A DNA stretch of 40,884 nt from Bacillota bacterium (GTDB lineage Bacteria; Bacillota; Clostridia; Christensenellales; SZUA-584). The stretch is from assembly GCA_023391105.1 (NCBI GenBank), contig JAEWBO010000044.1:1-40884 (forward strand), read 5' to 3'. A program made the position numbers and the translations under genes. Below the pieces are notes generated by a model. That model saw only the letters and a list, made by a program, of their open reading frames with translations. It was not told where the DNA came from and searched no databases. The stretch's first letter is position 1. Each line of letters starts with the position of its first letter. This document shows positions 1 to 8,430 of this stretch, piece after piece.

Positions 1-1
1 C

Positions 2-1117
2 GGCTACCAGTCCTTTGCCCCCGGCGAAGCGACGCCGGACGCGGCCCATGAAATCGGCATCCGGCTGGCAAAAGAGCTTTGGGGCGAACGGTTTCAGGTC
101 ATTGTCGCCACCCATCTGGATAAGGAAAACCATATCCACAACCATTTTGTGCTGAATTCCGTATCGTTCGCGGATGGCTACCGTTACAACGACTGCACGG
201 ACACCTATATGGAAATGCGCAAAGCGTCGGATAAGCTGTGCCGGGAATTCGGGCTTTCGGTCGTTGAAAACCCCATTGGTGGCAAGTCAAAGCAGTACGG
301 TGAATGGCGCGCCGATCAGCAAGGCAAACCCACATGGCGCGGCCTCATCAAAAAGGACGTGGACCGGGCCATCAGCGAAGCCGTGACTGACCGGCAGTTC
401 TTTTATAATCTGCGCGGCATGGGATATGAGATCAAGCTGGGCAAGGATATTTCCGTGCGGCCACCGGGCAAGGAGCGGTTCTTCCGTCTTGCCCGCAACT
501 TTGGCGAGGACTATACGCTGGACGCTATTTGCCGCCGTATCCTCTCTGCCGGGACCCGAACGAGACCAAAGGCTCCGCCGCCAAAGCAAACCGTTACCGT
601 GGTCCGCTTCAAAGGTGATATAAAAAAGGCCAGGCGCATCGGCGGCCTGCGCGGGCTGTACCTGCATTACTGTTATAAGCTGGGTATTCTCCCCAAGGGC
701 CGGGCATCCCTTAAGAACCCGCATTTCCTCCTGCGGGAGGATGTGCGAAGAATGAGAACCATTTCTCAAGAAGCAAGGCTGCTTGCGCGGAATCGCATCG
801 ATACCGCCGGGCAGCTCTCTTCATATAAGGAAGGTCTGCAAAAGAAGATGGAAACGCTCACGGGCGACCGCAAGCGGCTGAAAAACAGGCTGCGCAGCGC
901 CGGGGATGAGCAACAGCTTGCCATACTGAAAGCGGATATTTCCGCAATCACTAAAGAGCTATCCAAGCTGCGCGGGGAGGTGAAGCTATGTGACGGTATT
1001 ACCGGGCGTTCGGGCGTAATGGCCGAAAAGCTCAAAGCTGTCCGTGAAGACGAAAAACAGGAAAAGGAGGAAAAGAGCCATGAATCATTCAGGCGAGGCG
1101 GCAGAACAGGTCTTTAG
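2..1117 (+). CDS. MOBP-type relaxase, 5'-truncated by window edge
   Basis: The reading frame is open from base 2, so the gene starts upstream of the window; 371 residues are visible. Relaxases nick oriT and stay covalently bound to the transferred strand. The metal-binding HxHxH motif (HIHNH) is seen at 131-145, followed by FVLNSV, as in the MobA/VirD2-like relaxases of Tn1549/CTn-type elements. The catalytic Tyr region is off the window. The C-terminal third is Lys/Arg-rich with coiled-coil character (about 800-1060). It overlaps the next gene by 38 bp, which suggests translational coupling. The first Met in the frame is at 149, inside the catalytic domain, and is not the real start. Family assignment is firm; the subgroup is inferred from context. 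Confidence 0.93.
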   Translation, partial: GYQSFAPGEATPDAAHEIGIRLAKELWGERFQVIVATHLDKENHIHNHFVLNSVSFADGYRYNDCTDTYMEMRKASDKLCREFGLSVVENPIGGKSKQYGEWRADQQGKPTWRGLIKKDVDRAISEAVTDRQFFYNLRGMGYEIKLGKDISVRPPGKERFFRLARNFGEDYTLDAICRRILSAGTRTRPKAPPPKQTVTVVRFKGDIKKARRIGGLRGLYLHYCYKLGILPKGRASLKNPHFLLREDVRRMRTISQEARLLARNRIDTAGQLSSYKEGLQKKMETLTGDRKRLKNRLRSAGDEQQLAILKADISAITKELSKLRGEVKLCDGITGRSGVMAEKLKAVREDEKQEKEEKSHESFRRGGRTGL

Positions 1118-1892
1118 AATGACGCTGGACGGCGTGGAGGTTGCCATACGGCTGGCCGGCGCGGGTGCGAAAAATCTTGCGGTTTTGCTGTATACCATTT
1201 TGAGTCAGCAGAAAAAGACGAAGGGCCGGGCGCGGCTGGAAACCATGCTCAGAAGCGGCAAGGAGCTGGATGTTTTCAACGTCAAAAACAGCGACATGCA
1301 GATGTTTGTGGAGAAGGCTAAGCAGTACGGTATTCTCTATTGCGTCATGCGCGACCCCAAGGGCAGCCCGGACGGCATCACGCCGGTGATGGTGCGCGTC
1401 GAGGATGCCAGAAGAATCAACGATATTGTTGAGCGCTTCAATTTCGCAGCCGTCAACACCGCGACGGTACGCGCCGACATCGAAAAGTCCAAAGCGGATA
1501 AAGCCCCGGCAGCGCCGGAGAAGACCGTGCCGGAGAAGGACGCCACGGACAAGGTGGTGGACGAGCTGTTTGAAAAGCCCTTAAAGAAGGAGCAGGCGCA
1601 GCCCGAAAACCCCATGGTGGCGAAGACGGAAAAATCCCCTCCGTCCGAGCCTATCTCAGAGAAACCAAGGAGCTCCGCCGAGGGTACTACTAAACCGCCC
1701 GAGAAAGCGTCTTCCATGCGCCCTTCCGTGCGGGAGGAATTGAAGCAGATCAAGGCGGTAAAGAAGCAGGAGGCGGAAGCCCCAAGGCGCGAGGAACCGC
1801 AGCGCGAGTCCAAGGCAAAACAAAATAAGCCCGCGCAGCACAAGCAGCCGCAGCAAAGACCCAGGAAACAGAAAAGATCGAAAGAGAGGTAA
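1080..1892 (+). CDS. PcfB-like (DUF3801) conjugation protein
   Basis: This 270-residue protein has an N-terminal globular part (residues 1-125) typical of PcfB/DUF3801 proteins, which sit between relaxase and coupling-protein genes in clostridial ICEs and are thought to be relaxosome accessory proteins. The second half (about 140-270) is low-complexity, rich in Lys, Glu, Pro and Gln, and probably disordered. I chose the ATG at 1080 because an AAAGGAGG Shine-Dalgarno lies just upstream; the longer frame from 1044 has no such site. It overlaps the relaxase 3' end and lies 6 bp before the next gene. Confidence 0.85.
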   Translation: MNHSGEAAEQVFRMTLDGVEVAIRLAGAGAKNLAVLLYTILSQQKKTKGRARLETMLRSGKELDVFNVKNSDMQMFVEKAKQYGILYCVMRDPKGSPDGITPVMVRVEDARRINDIVERFNFAAVNTATVRADIEKSKADKAPAAPEKTVPEKDATDKVVDELFEKPLKKEQAQPENPMVAKTEKSPPSEPISEKPRSSAEGTTKPPEKASSMRPSVREELKQIKAVKKQEAEAPRREEPQRESKAKQNKPAQHKQPQQRPRKQKRSKER

Positions 1893-1898
1893 TTTTTC

Positions 1899-2798
1899 AT
1901 GAGTAACTTTGACGATATTTTTGACGCGCCTAAAGCGCAGGAATCCGCATACCAGCCGGACGACGCCTTTGACAAGGAGGCGTGGGCGGCGAAAAAGCAG
2001 GCCGAGCGCAGCAGCGCCTTTGATCTGATCGACCGCACCGCCGAGGACATCGTGCGGGACGGGACGAGTTTCCAGACCTATCTGGACGTGCAGAGCCGCT
2101 TCGACCGTTATTCCGTGGGCAACGCCCTGCTCATCACGGCGCAAAAGCCCGACGCGCAAAAAATCGGAGATTTCGATTACTGGAAAGACCAGGGCGGTTT
2201 TGTGAAGAAGAACCAGAAGGGCATCGTCATTCTGGAGCCGGGCGACGAATACACCCGCGAGGACGGTTCCATCGGCGTATCGTATAACCCCAAGAAGGTG
2301 TTCGACATTACGCAGACCACGGTGCGCGCGCGTATGCAGCCCCAGGTGAGTCGTGATGAACGCGTCCTGATAAAAGCGCTCATCACGGGTGCGCCTACCG
2401 CCGTGCAGGCAACGGAAAATATGGAGCAGGTCGGACAGGGCGCGCTGCTTGACCCGCAGCGGAATATCATCTTTGTGCGCAAGGGTATGGACGGCGCGGA
2501 CATCTTCCGCAACGTCGCCGTGGAGCTGGCCCATGCGGAATACGCGAACGGCGATCCCGCATATGACCGCAGTACCAACGCCATCAGGGCCTACTGCGTG
2601 TCATATATGCTGTGCAGAAAATACGGCATCGACACCAGGGGCTATGATTTCTCCCGCCTGCCGGACACCTTTGCCAGTATGGAGGCACAGGACATCCGGG
2701 GCGAGCTGTCGGGCCATCCGGGATACGGCGGCGGATATATCCGCCCGCATGTCCAAAGCGTTGGAGCAAGGCAGGTCACCACGGCAGCAGGACCATGA
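1899..2798 (+). CDS. ArdC-like / zincin-like antirestriction-type protein, C-terminal frameshift
   Basis: The first 120 residues resemble the ssDNA-binding ArdC N-terminal domain. The middle carries the degenerate zincin-like helix VAVELAHAEY (about residues 205-214) seen in ICE homologues, without a full HExxH. Such proteins are carried with relaxase and coupling-protein genes and may protect incoming DNA. The last 30 or so residues (Gly/Tyr-rich) do not look native. In another frame, 2709-2805 encodes an IRDTAADISARM-type helix ending in DHER, the expected C-terminus. One extra G in the GGG at about 2709-2711 explains the shift, and the ancestral stop is at 2803-2805. Core function may survive. 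The domain call rests on pattern recognition only. Confidence 0.75.
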   Translation: MSNFDDIFDAPKAQESAYQPDDAFDKEAWAAKKQAERSSAFDLIDRTAEDIVRDGTSFQTYLDVQSRFDRYSVGNALLITAQKPDAQKIGDFDYWKDQGGFVKKNQKGIVILEPGDEYTREDGSIGVSYNPKKVFDITQTTVRARMQPQVSRDERVLIKALITGAPTAVQATENMEQVGQGALLDPQRNIIFVRKGMDGADIFRNVAVELAHAEYANGDPAYDRSTNAIRAYCVSYMLCRKYGIDTRGYDFSRLPDTFASMEAQDIRGELSGHPGYGGGYIRPHVQSVGARQVTTAAGP

Positions 2799-2817
2799 AA
2801 GATAAGGAGGGTTCCCA

Positions 2818-3009
2818 ATGCAGGACGAAACGAGAGTCCTTGAAATGGACAAATACGAGTATGGCGTCGTCTTCCACTCCTTGAACGACAAGCGCAACGA
2901 GCTTTTACGGGAGCAGCGCTCCACTGACGCGGTGGATGAGGTGCTACTCAAGGTGATCGATGCGCCGACCAAAAAAGAAAAGAAAAGTATCGACAGAGGG
3001 GAGCGCTGA
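2818..3009 (+). CDS. Small conserved ICE protein (63 aa)
   Basis: This 63-aa acidic/basic protein has a good GGAGG Shine-Dalgarno 8 nt before its ATG. It contains a pattern (YGV...LNDKRNELL....TDAVDEVLLKVIDAP) that I recognise from small unnamed proteins just upstream of virD4 in Tn1549-like elements. No enzymatic motif or membrane segment is visible. Its role is unknown. Its place in the operon, 19 bp after the ArdC-like ORF and just before the coupling protein, suggests a conjugation accessory. Confidence 0.75.
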   Translation: MQDETRVLEMDKYEYGVVFHSLNDKRNELLREQRSTDAVDEVLLKVIDAPTKKEKKSIDRGER

Positions 3010-3011
3010 AT

Positions 3012-3083
3012 ATGTGGCAGTGTATTGAAAGCCTGGGCAGCCCTGAGCCGGAGCCGGTGAATGACGATGAAGAATGCGAGTGA
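3012..3083 (+). CDS. Possible 23-aa acidic peptide overlapping virD4 start
   Basis: A 23-codon ORF begins 2 bp after the previous stop with GGGGAG 8 nt upstream. Its product is very acidic (PEPEPV...DDEECE). It overlaps the first 23 bp of virD4 in another frame, so its translation could couple to virD4. Coding status rests only on ribosome-binding context and packing. Confidence 0.35.
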   Translation: MWQCIESLGSPEPEPVNDDEECE

Positions 3084-4884
3084 CCGACAGACCATCCTTA
3101 TCTTATGCATCTGTGGCGTTATTCCCGTGGTCTGGCTGGCGCTGCTGATCGCCCCATTGGTGAGCGGCGGGCTTGCCGAAATCCTGCAAGGTCTGCCACC
3201 GTCGCTGGACGATCCCTTTCACATCGTATGGATGAAGGACAGCCTCAAAACTGTCCTTCTTTTTTTGCTCGCTTACGGGATGGGGATCGGCATATATCTT
3301 TCCACCCGCCGCAACTACCGCAAGGGCGAGGAGCACGGCAGTGCCCGATGGGGCGATGCCGCCTCCGTTTGCAAAAAGTACCGGGATAAAGCGATTGCGC
3401 AAAACAAGCTGCTCACCCAAAACGTACGCATCGGGCTGGATGGGAAAAAGCACCGACGCAACCTCAACATCATGGTGGTGGGCGGCAGCGGCTCCGGCAA
3501 GACCCGCTTTTACGCCAAACCCAACGTCATGCAGGCCAACACCAGCATGGTGGTTCTCGACCCCAAGGGCGAAATCCTGCGGGACACCGGACGCCTGCTC
3601 AAAGCGAAGGGCTACGACGTGCGGATATTGGATCTCATCAACATGGAGCGCAGCCATTGCTATAACCCGTTCGTGTACCTTATTTCAGACAACGATGTGC
3701 AAAAGCTGGTGACGAACCTTTTTAAGGCCACCACGCCCAAGGGCGCGCAGACCCAGGACCCTTTTTGGGATACGGCGGCAAGCATGCTGCTGCTGGCGCT
3801 CATCTTCTATCTGCTATATGAAGCGCCGGAGGAAGAACAGAATTTCTCCATGGTCATGGAGATGCTGCGCGCCGGCGAAGTGCGTGAGGACAACGACGAA
3901 TACCAATCCCCACTGGATGAGCTGTTTAACCGTCTAGAGATGCGGGAGCCGGAGCATATCGCGCTCAAATACTACCGCGATTACCATAGCGGCAGCGCCA
4001 AGACACTAAAGTCCATCCAGATCACGCTGGCGTCCCGGCTGGAAAAGTTCAATCTGTACAGCCTGGCGGCGCTGACCGCTGCGGACGAGCTGGACCTGTT
4101 CTCCATCGGGGAGAAAAAGGTGGCGCTCTTTGCCCTGATACCCGACAACGACACCAGCTTCAACTTTCTGGTGTCCATCCTTTATACGCAGCTTTTTCAG
4201 CAGCTATTCCACTGTGCCGACCATAAGCACGGCGGGAGCCTGCCGGTGCATGTGCATTTTGTGATGGACGAGTTCGCAAACGTCAGCCTGCCGGACGACT
4301 TTGAGAAAATTCTCTCCGTTATGCGCTCTCGCAACGTGTCGGTGTCCATCATCCTGCAAAACATCGCGCAGCTAAAGGCGCTCTTTGAAAAGCAATGGGA
4401 AAGCATTATGGGCAACTGTGATGAATTTCTCTACCTGGGCGGCAACGAAACCTCTACACACAAGCTCATCAGCGAATCGCTCCTGGGCAAGTCCACCATT
4501 GACACCAACACCTACGGCAAGAGTACGGGCCGCAGCGGGAACTATTCGACCAATTACCAGATTACCGGGCGCGAGCTGCTGACCCCGGATGAGGTGCGTA
4601 TGCTGGACAACCGCTACGCGCTTTTGTTTGTGCGCGGTGAGCGCCCCGTTATGGATGAAAAGTACGATATTCTCCGGCATCCCCATGTTTCTCACACCAC
4701 GGACGGCGGTGGCGAGGCATACCGGCACGGCGAAGTGACCCAGGCGGTGGCGTCTCTTGCGTTTGTAAAACCTACGGGCGACATGCCCAGGCTTGAGCCG
4801 CTTGCGTCTGGGGAGATCACCTTCGAGCTTTTGTCCGAGGAGGACATGCAAGCGCTATACCAATCCAAAAAACAGGAGGCTTGA
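3061..4884 (+). CDS. virD4: VirD4-like type IV coupling protein (TcpA/TraG family)
   Basis: This 607-residue membrane ATPase links the relaxosome to the secretion channel. Two N-terminal membrane segments (about 11-33 and 62-81) precede the nucleotide-binding core. Walker A GGSGSGKT is at residues 141-148, and Walker B ends in Asp403-Glu404 (FVMDEFANV). Length and order fit VirD4/TraG proteins of Tn1549-type ICEs. The start at 3061 has GGAG 7 nt upstream; ATG 3067 is an alternative. It is followed 4 bp later by the Maff2 gene. The gene appears intact, unlike several neighbours. Confidence 0.95.
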   Translation: MTMKNASDRQTILILCICGVIPVVWLALLIAPLVSGGLAEILQGLPPSLDDPFHIVWMKDSLKTVLLFLLAYGMGIGIYLSTRRNYRKGEEHGSARWGDAASVCKKYRDKAIAQNKLLTQNVRIGLDGKKHRRNLNIMVVGGSGSGKTRFYAKPNVMQANTSMVVLDPKGEILRDTGRLLKAKGYDVRILDLINMERSHCYNPFVYLISDNDVQKLVTNLFKATTPKGAQTQDPFWDTAASMLLLALIFYLLYEAPEEEQNFSMVMEMLRAGEVREDNDEYQSPLDELFNRLEMREPEHIALKYYRDYHSGSAKTLKSIQITLASRLEKFNLYSLAALTAADELDLFSIGEKKVALFALIPDNDTSFNFLVSILYTQLFQQLFHCADHKHGGSLPVHVHFVMDEFANVSLPDDFEKILSVMRSRNVSVSIILQNIAQLKALFEKQWESIMGNCDEFLYLGGNETSTHKLISESLLGKSTIDTNTYGKSTGRSGNYSTNYQITGRELLTPDEVRMLDNRYALLFVRGERPVMDEKYDILRHPHVSHTTDGGGEAYRHGEVTQAVASLAFVKPTGDMPRLEPLASGEITFELLSEEDMQALYQSKKQEA

Positions 4885-4888
4885 TACC

Positions 4889-5221
4889 ATGAAAAACAAG
4901 AATACTCAAAAGCTGCCCATGGGTAAGGGACTTCGCAAGGCCCTTGTCGTTTACGCCGTGCTGGCACTGATGCTTGTGTTCAGCACCACGGCTTTTGCCG
5001 CTGGAGCAGACGACCCCATACAGGTGGTCAATAACCTTTCCGACTTCATATTCGGGCTCATCCGCGCGATAGGGCTCATACTGCTGGGGTTCGGCATTGT
5101 GCAGATCGGGCTTTCGCTCAAATCCCACGATCCAAGCCAGCGGGCCAACGGATTCCTCACGCTGGCAGGAGGCGTCATTATTACCTTTGCGAAGGAGATA
5201 CTGACCCTCATTACGGGCTGA
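4889..5221 (+). CDS. Maff2-family small membrane protein
   Basis: This 110-aa protein has an N-terminal signal/anchor segment (about 16-38, ending in TAFA) and two further hydrophobic segments, including FIFGLIRAIGLILLGFGIVQIGL. It matches the Maff2 (VirB2-like) small membrane proteins encoded between virD4 and virB6 in Tn1549/CTn elements, which may be the pilin or channel subunit. AGGAGG precedes the ATG at 4889. In related elements the virB6-like gene follows directly; here about 1.5 kb of foreign DNA intervenes. Confidence 0.88.
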   Translation: MKNKNTQKLPMGKGLRKALVVYAVLALMLVFSTTAFAAGADDPIQVVNNLSDFIFGLIRAIGLILLGFGIVQIGLSLKSHDPSQRANGFLTLAGGVIITFAKEILTLITG

Positions 5222-5288
5222 GTCCGGTGTTATAGACATGTAAACTTAATATACTACTTTCGAAATTTTCAGGAGGTAGGACAGGCGT

Positions 5289-5423
5289 ATGGCAAAGCTT
5301 TCTCGTGTTTGGAATCAAAACGTATACGAGAATATTAGCGTGAAGGCCGAGGTCGCGGCGACGACCCCGGCTATACGCCTTGGATACCGATACAGGACTT
5401 TGCTTCCAACAGTAATTAAATAA
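5289..5423 (+). CDS. Short ORF (44 aa), possible recombinase N-terminal remnant
   Basis: A 44-codon ORF has an AGGAGGTAGG ribosome-binding site and starts MAKLSRVWNQ. Several large serine recombinases begin with a similar MAKxSRxW segment, but here the frame ends before any catalytic YxRxS motif. It lies at the left edge of the block separating maff2 from virB6. It could be the broken 5' end of a recombinase gene or a real small protein. There is little to separate these options. Confidence 0.35.
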   Translation: MAKLSRVWNQNVYENISVKAEVAATTPAIRLGYRYRTLLPTVIK

Positions 5424-5426
5424 TTC

Positions 5427-6400
5427 TTAGTCATTTTTGCTTAAGTCTACCTGTTGCGCAGCCAGCGCTCCGCGAATGATAGCCTGCTCCATGACTGTTG
5501 CGGCTGCCGTGCCAACAATCGTTACGACGGCATCCCGATCATGTTGCTGGTCGTAGTTCCAAGTGAAAGGCAGAAAATTGTATCGCCGTCCCATTGCGTA
5601 TGGTTGGGAGAGATAGCTCTGGCCATCCCGTCGTCGGCAAGTCTTGCCACACGATTGGCTTCAGCTTTACTCAAACGCTCCGTTGTAGCGACTACTGCAA
5701 TCGTCGTGCTCCGGTAATATAGCGGAGAAGGCACACCGTTCAACATCGCCCTTGTTTGGTTGACAAAGGTTCCATCTGGATTCAGCGCTCCCACGACGAT
5801 ACGGCCATTGTCCCAAATGTCACCAAGAGCATTGACCACGGCTAATGCCGCCACTGTAGGTCCGCCTGGGATGTGCAGCGAGGCGCTCCCTAAACCGCCT
5901 TTCATGGGCTTGCCATAAATTTTACCTATTGTAGCACCCGTCCCGGCACCTACATTCCCTTCAGCGATAGGTCCCGAATTTGCAGCTTGGCAAGCAGCGT
6001 ATGCCGTAGCTTCAGTTGGTGCTGCACCATTGGAATAAAGAAGATCAAAAATAACCGCTGCGGGTACAAGAGGAACCTGATCAAGCCCTTTTTCAACGAT
6101 CCAACGCATTACACCGCATGAGGCCGGTAGTCCGAAGAAGCTACCGCCAGTCAACAGGAGGCCATACACAGGATATTCACTTTCGCCGGGGTGTATGATA
6201 TCAGTATTCATGGTGCCGGGGCTGCCACCGCCAACGTAAACGCCGGGAACTGCCCCTTTGGGGCAAAAGATCACCGTACATCCCGTGCGTTCGTTGACAT
6301 ATTCGGCATTGCCGACCAGTATACCAGGTACGTCTGTGAGGCCTCCCATATTCAATGCTTTTTTATTGTTTCTGCTTTGCATGATAACCAACCTTATCAC
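5427..6400 (-). pseudogene. P1 (S58) family peptidase, NylC/DmpA-like, frameshifted
   Basis: The main frame (5522-6400, GTG start, or ATG at 6382) encodes an N-terminal-nucleophile aminopeptidase-type protein. Family marks are GLTDVPGI near the N-terminus, VGAGTGAT...KGGLGSAS in the middle, TTIAVVAT around the autocleavage Thr, and DGDTIF. The residue before the TTI nucleophile is Ser where I recall Asn in NylC relatives. The frame stops after NMIGMPS. The missing C-terminal stretch (DAVVTIVGTAAA...EQAIIRGALAAQ) continues in another frame down to the stop at 5427-5429, so one indel near 5535-5550 has broken the gene. It runs antisense to the conjugation operon and is AT-richer than its flanks, consistent with an inserted cargo gene. 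Confidence 0.82.
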
Positions 6401-6666
6401 AATGATCTATATATCCTTAGGATATGTACAGAAATGATATTCAGTGTCTATCTTTGTTGTCAGCTATATAATTTAACGAATATATATTGTATGTACAGGA
6501 ACAGCTCTGAGGCTGTATCGCGCAATCACAAAAAATCTCCATGCAAAGAGCAATCGGCTGATGTCGGTTGCTTTTTGTATATATCGAAAGGTTGTGAGTA
6601 TTTAACATTATTTTAATTAAACAAGTGATTTGCAAGAAGCCCAGCAAAGCAAAAGGAGGTGAAACT
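6401..6666. other. AT-rich intergenic segment
   Basis: This segment lies between the 5' end of the peptidase gene and the next small ORF. It is AT-rich, with no credible ORF, RNA gene or clear terminator. It must hold the promoter of the antisense peptidase gene, but I see no convincing -35/-10 pair. Confidence 0.4.
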
Positions 6667-6801
6667 ATGTCTGTGTTAATTCTATTAAATCAGAATATGG
6701 CTTTGAGTTTACGAATTTATTCGAAAGTAACAGGTTCGTCCGGCAAGGGGCGGGTAAGGGAAATCGGTCCCGATTCTTTGCGAGGGAGGTATGTTGATTG
6801 A
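6667..6801 (+). CDS. Short ORF (44 aa) coupled to virB6
   Basis: A 44-codon ORF has a near-perfect AAAGGAGGTGA site 6 nt before the ATG. Its stop overlaps the TTG start of the virB6-like gene by 4 nt (TTGA), an arrangement typical of translational coupling. The product has no recognisable motif. It may act as a translation leader or be a junction artefact of the insertion upstream, since its first half is AT-rich and its second half GC-rich like the ICE. Confidence 0.4.
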   Translation: MSVLILLNQNMALSLRIYSKVTGSSGKGRVREIGPDSLRGRYVD

Positions 6802-7628
6802 ATTGGATTGTAGATAACCTGCAAAACGCACTGGACACATGGAACGACAAGCTCTCTGAAATATGGCAGCTGCTGACCCAAAGCCCCGAAGCCTTCAAGG
6901 GCGGCGGCATCTGGAACGTCATCGTGGACATCCACGGTGCCGTTCAGGCCATTGGTCTGGCTCTTTTGGTGCTGTTCTTTGTTGTGGGCGTCGTGAAAAC
7001 CTGCGGCAGCTTTGCCGAGGTAAAAAAGCCCGAGCACGCAGTCAAGCTGTTTATCCGTTTCGTACTGGCCAAGGCCGCGATCACCTACGGCCTGGAGCTG
7101 ATGATGGCCCTCTTTAGTATCGTACAGGGTATAATCAGCACCATCATGAATGCGGCAGGCTTCGGTGCGGTGAGTGAAATGGTGCTACCCGACAGCATCG
7201 TGACGGCGATTGAGAACGTGGACTTTTTTGGCAGCATCCCGCTTTGGGCGGTGACGCTATTGGGCGGGCTGTTCATAACGGTGCTGTCCTTCATTATGAT
7301 CATGTCGGTGTACGGCCGCTTTTTTAAGCTCTATCTCTATACCGCCATCGCGCCGGTGCCGCTGGCGGCCTTTGCGGGAGAACCGAGCCAGAGCGTGGGC
7401 AAGGCGTTCATCAAGAGCTACGCCGCCGTCTGTCTGGAGGGGGCGATCATCGTGCTTGCCTGCATTATCTTCTCTGTGTTTGCCGCGTCGCCGCCCGCTG
7501 TAGACCCGAACGCGGCGGCGGTCACGCAGGTGTGGAGCTATATAGGTGAGCTGATTTTCAATATGCTCGTACTCGTCGGCACCGTGAAGATGGCCGATCG
7601 TGTTGTGCGAGAGATGATGGGCCTGTGA
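6798..7628 (+). CDS. VirB6/TrbL-like conjugation membrane protein
   Basis: This 276-aa polytopic protein has about six hydrophobic segments, roughly residues 50-70, 85-105, 145-180, 185-200, 210-235 and 245-265. It starts NWIVDNLQNALDTW, as in VirB6-like proteins of Tn1549-type ICEs. It is presumed to form the inner-membrane channel of the type IV system. The start is TTG at 6798, with GGGAGG 8 nt upstream; no in-frame ATG lies nearby. It is intact and 11 bp upstream of the next ORF. Confidence 0.88.
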   Translation: MNWIVDNLQNALDTWNDKLSEIWQLLTQSPEAFKGGGIWNVIVDIHGAVQAIGLALLVLFFVVGVVKTCGSFAEVKKPEHAVKLFIRFVLAKAAITYGLELMMALFSIVQGIISTIMNAAGFGAVSEMVLPDSIVTAIENVDFFGSIPLWAVTLLGGLFITVLSFIMIMSVYGRFFKLYLYTAIAPVPLAAFAGEPSQSVGKAFIKSYAAVCLEGAIIVLACIIFSVFAASPPAVDPNAAAVTQVWSYIGELIFNMLVLVGTVKMADRVVREMMGL

Positions 7629-7639
7629 GGTGAACGCGC

Positions 7640-8314
7640 ATGAAACAGAATGTGAGGATATATCAGCGGTTTCAAGGATATACCGTGCAGGACTGTGCCT
7701 GCGTGTATTGCCGGTTTAGCGCCGGGAAGCGGCGGGGCTGCCGGCTTGAAGCCTGCTGCTGTCTTGAGGAAAAGCTACGCGCGGCGCAGCAGGAAGTATT
7801 GTCACTGAACGAAGGAGGGAAAATCATGAGTAAACCCATTTCATCCAGTGATCCGCAGGCTCTGGAAAAGCTGACCGGGAAGCTGGACGCCTGCCGGAAA
7901 GCGCAGGAGCATATGAAGGCGGTCAACGCTTATTTCAGAAAACACGGCACCTGTCAGGGCTTCCCGGATATGCCGGAGGCTGACGCTGCCAAGCTGGACG
8001 TGCGGTTACAAAACGCCTATTCGTGGGATAAGCAACCCTTTCCGTCGTATGAGCTGTCAAACAACAACGCGGAGATCAAACGGCTGCAAAAGCGTATCGA
8101 GGAAATCTCCCACAACCGCGAGGTGGGCTTTGTGGGCTGGCAGTTTGATGGGGGAGAGGCGGTCATCAACACCGAGCTGAACCGTTTGCAGCTCATGTTT
8201 GACGAGCGGCCCACCAAAGAGCAATGCGGCGTTTTGAAGCATAAGGGATTTCACTGGTCGCCTACGGAGGGTGCGTGGCAGCGCCAGCTCAATGACAACG
8301 CATCTATGCCCTGA
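7640..8314 (+). CDS. ICE protein, apparent fusion of two small ORFs, C-terminal frameshift
   Basis: Residues 1-55 are a Cys-rich module (YQRFQGYTVQDCACVYC...GCRLEACCC) that I recognise as a separate small protein in related ICEs. The rest has a helical region and a C-terminal block (VINTELNRLQLMFDE...GFHWSPTEGAWQRQLNDN) found at the end of larger ICE/phage-like proteins. A strong GAAGGAGGG site and in-frame ATG at 7826 suggest the second part can start on its own. After QLNDNA the frame ends quickly. The expected continuation (IYALNYVDFVRPLDG) reads in another frame to a stop at 8401-8403, consistent with one lost base near 8300. Function unknown. Confidence 0.72.
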   Translation: MKQNVRIYQRFQGYTVQDCACVYCRFSAGKRRGCRLEACCCLEEKLRAAQQEVLSLNEGGKIMSKPISSSDPQALEKLTGKLDACRKAQEHMKAVNAYFRKHGTCQGFPDMPEADAAKLDVRLQNAYSWDKQPFPSYELSNNNAEIKRLQKRIEEISHNREVGFVGWQFDGGEAVINTELNRLQLMFDERPTKEQCGVLKHKGFHWSPTEGAWQRQLNDNASMP

Positions 8315-8430
8315 ACTACGTGGATTTTGTCAGGCCGCTGGACGGGCAAAGGCCGACCGAGATGCAGCCCAAAGCGCCTGCGAAGGACACCGGGGCACGG
8401 TAAACAATCTATTTTTGGAGGTGTATTCTA

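Noticed and set aside
6191..6616. 141-codon + strand open frame
   Set aside because: It is antisense to the peptidase 5' end and then low-complexity AT-rich DNA; no ribosome-binding site and no family resemblance.
6700..6790. Group II intron 3' end (domain V)
   Set aside because: The GC-rich stretch before virB6 lacks the domain V hairpin and no intron-encoded reverse transcriptase is present.
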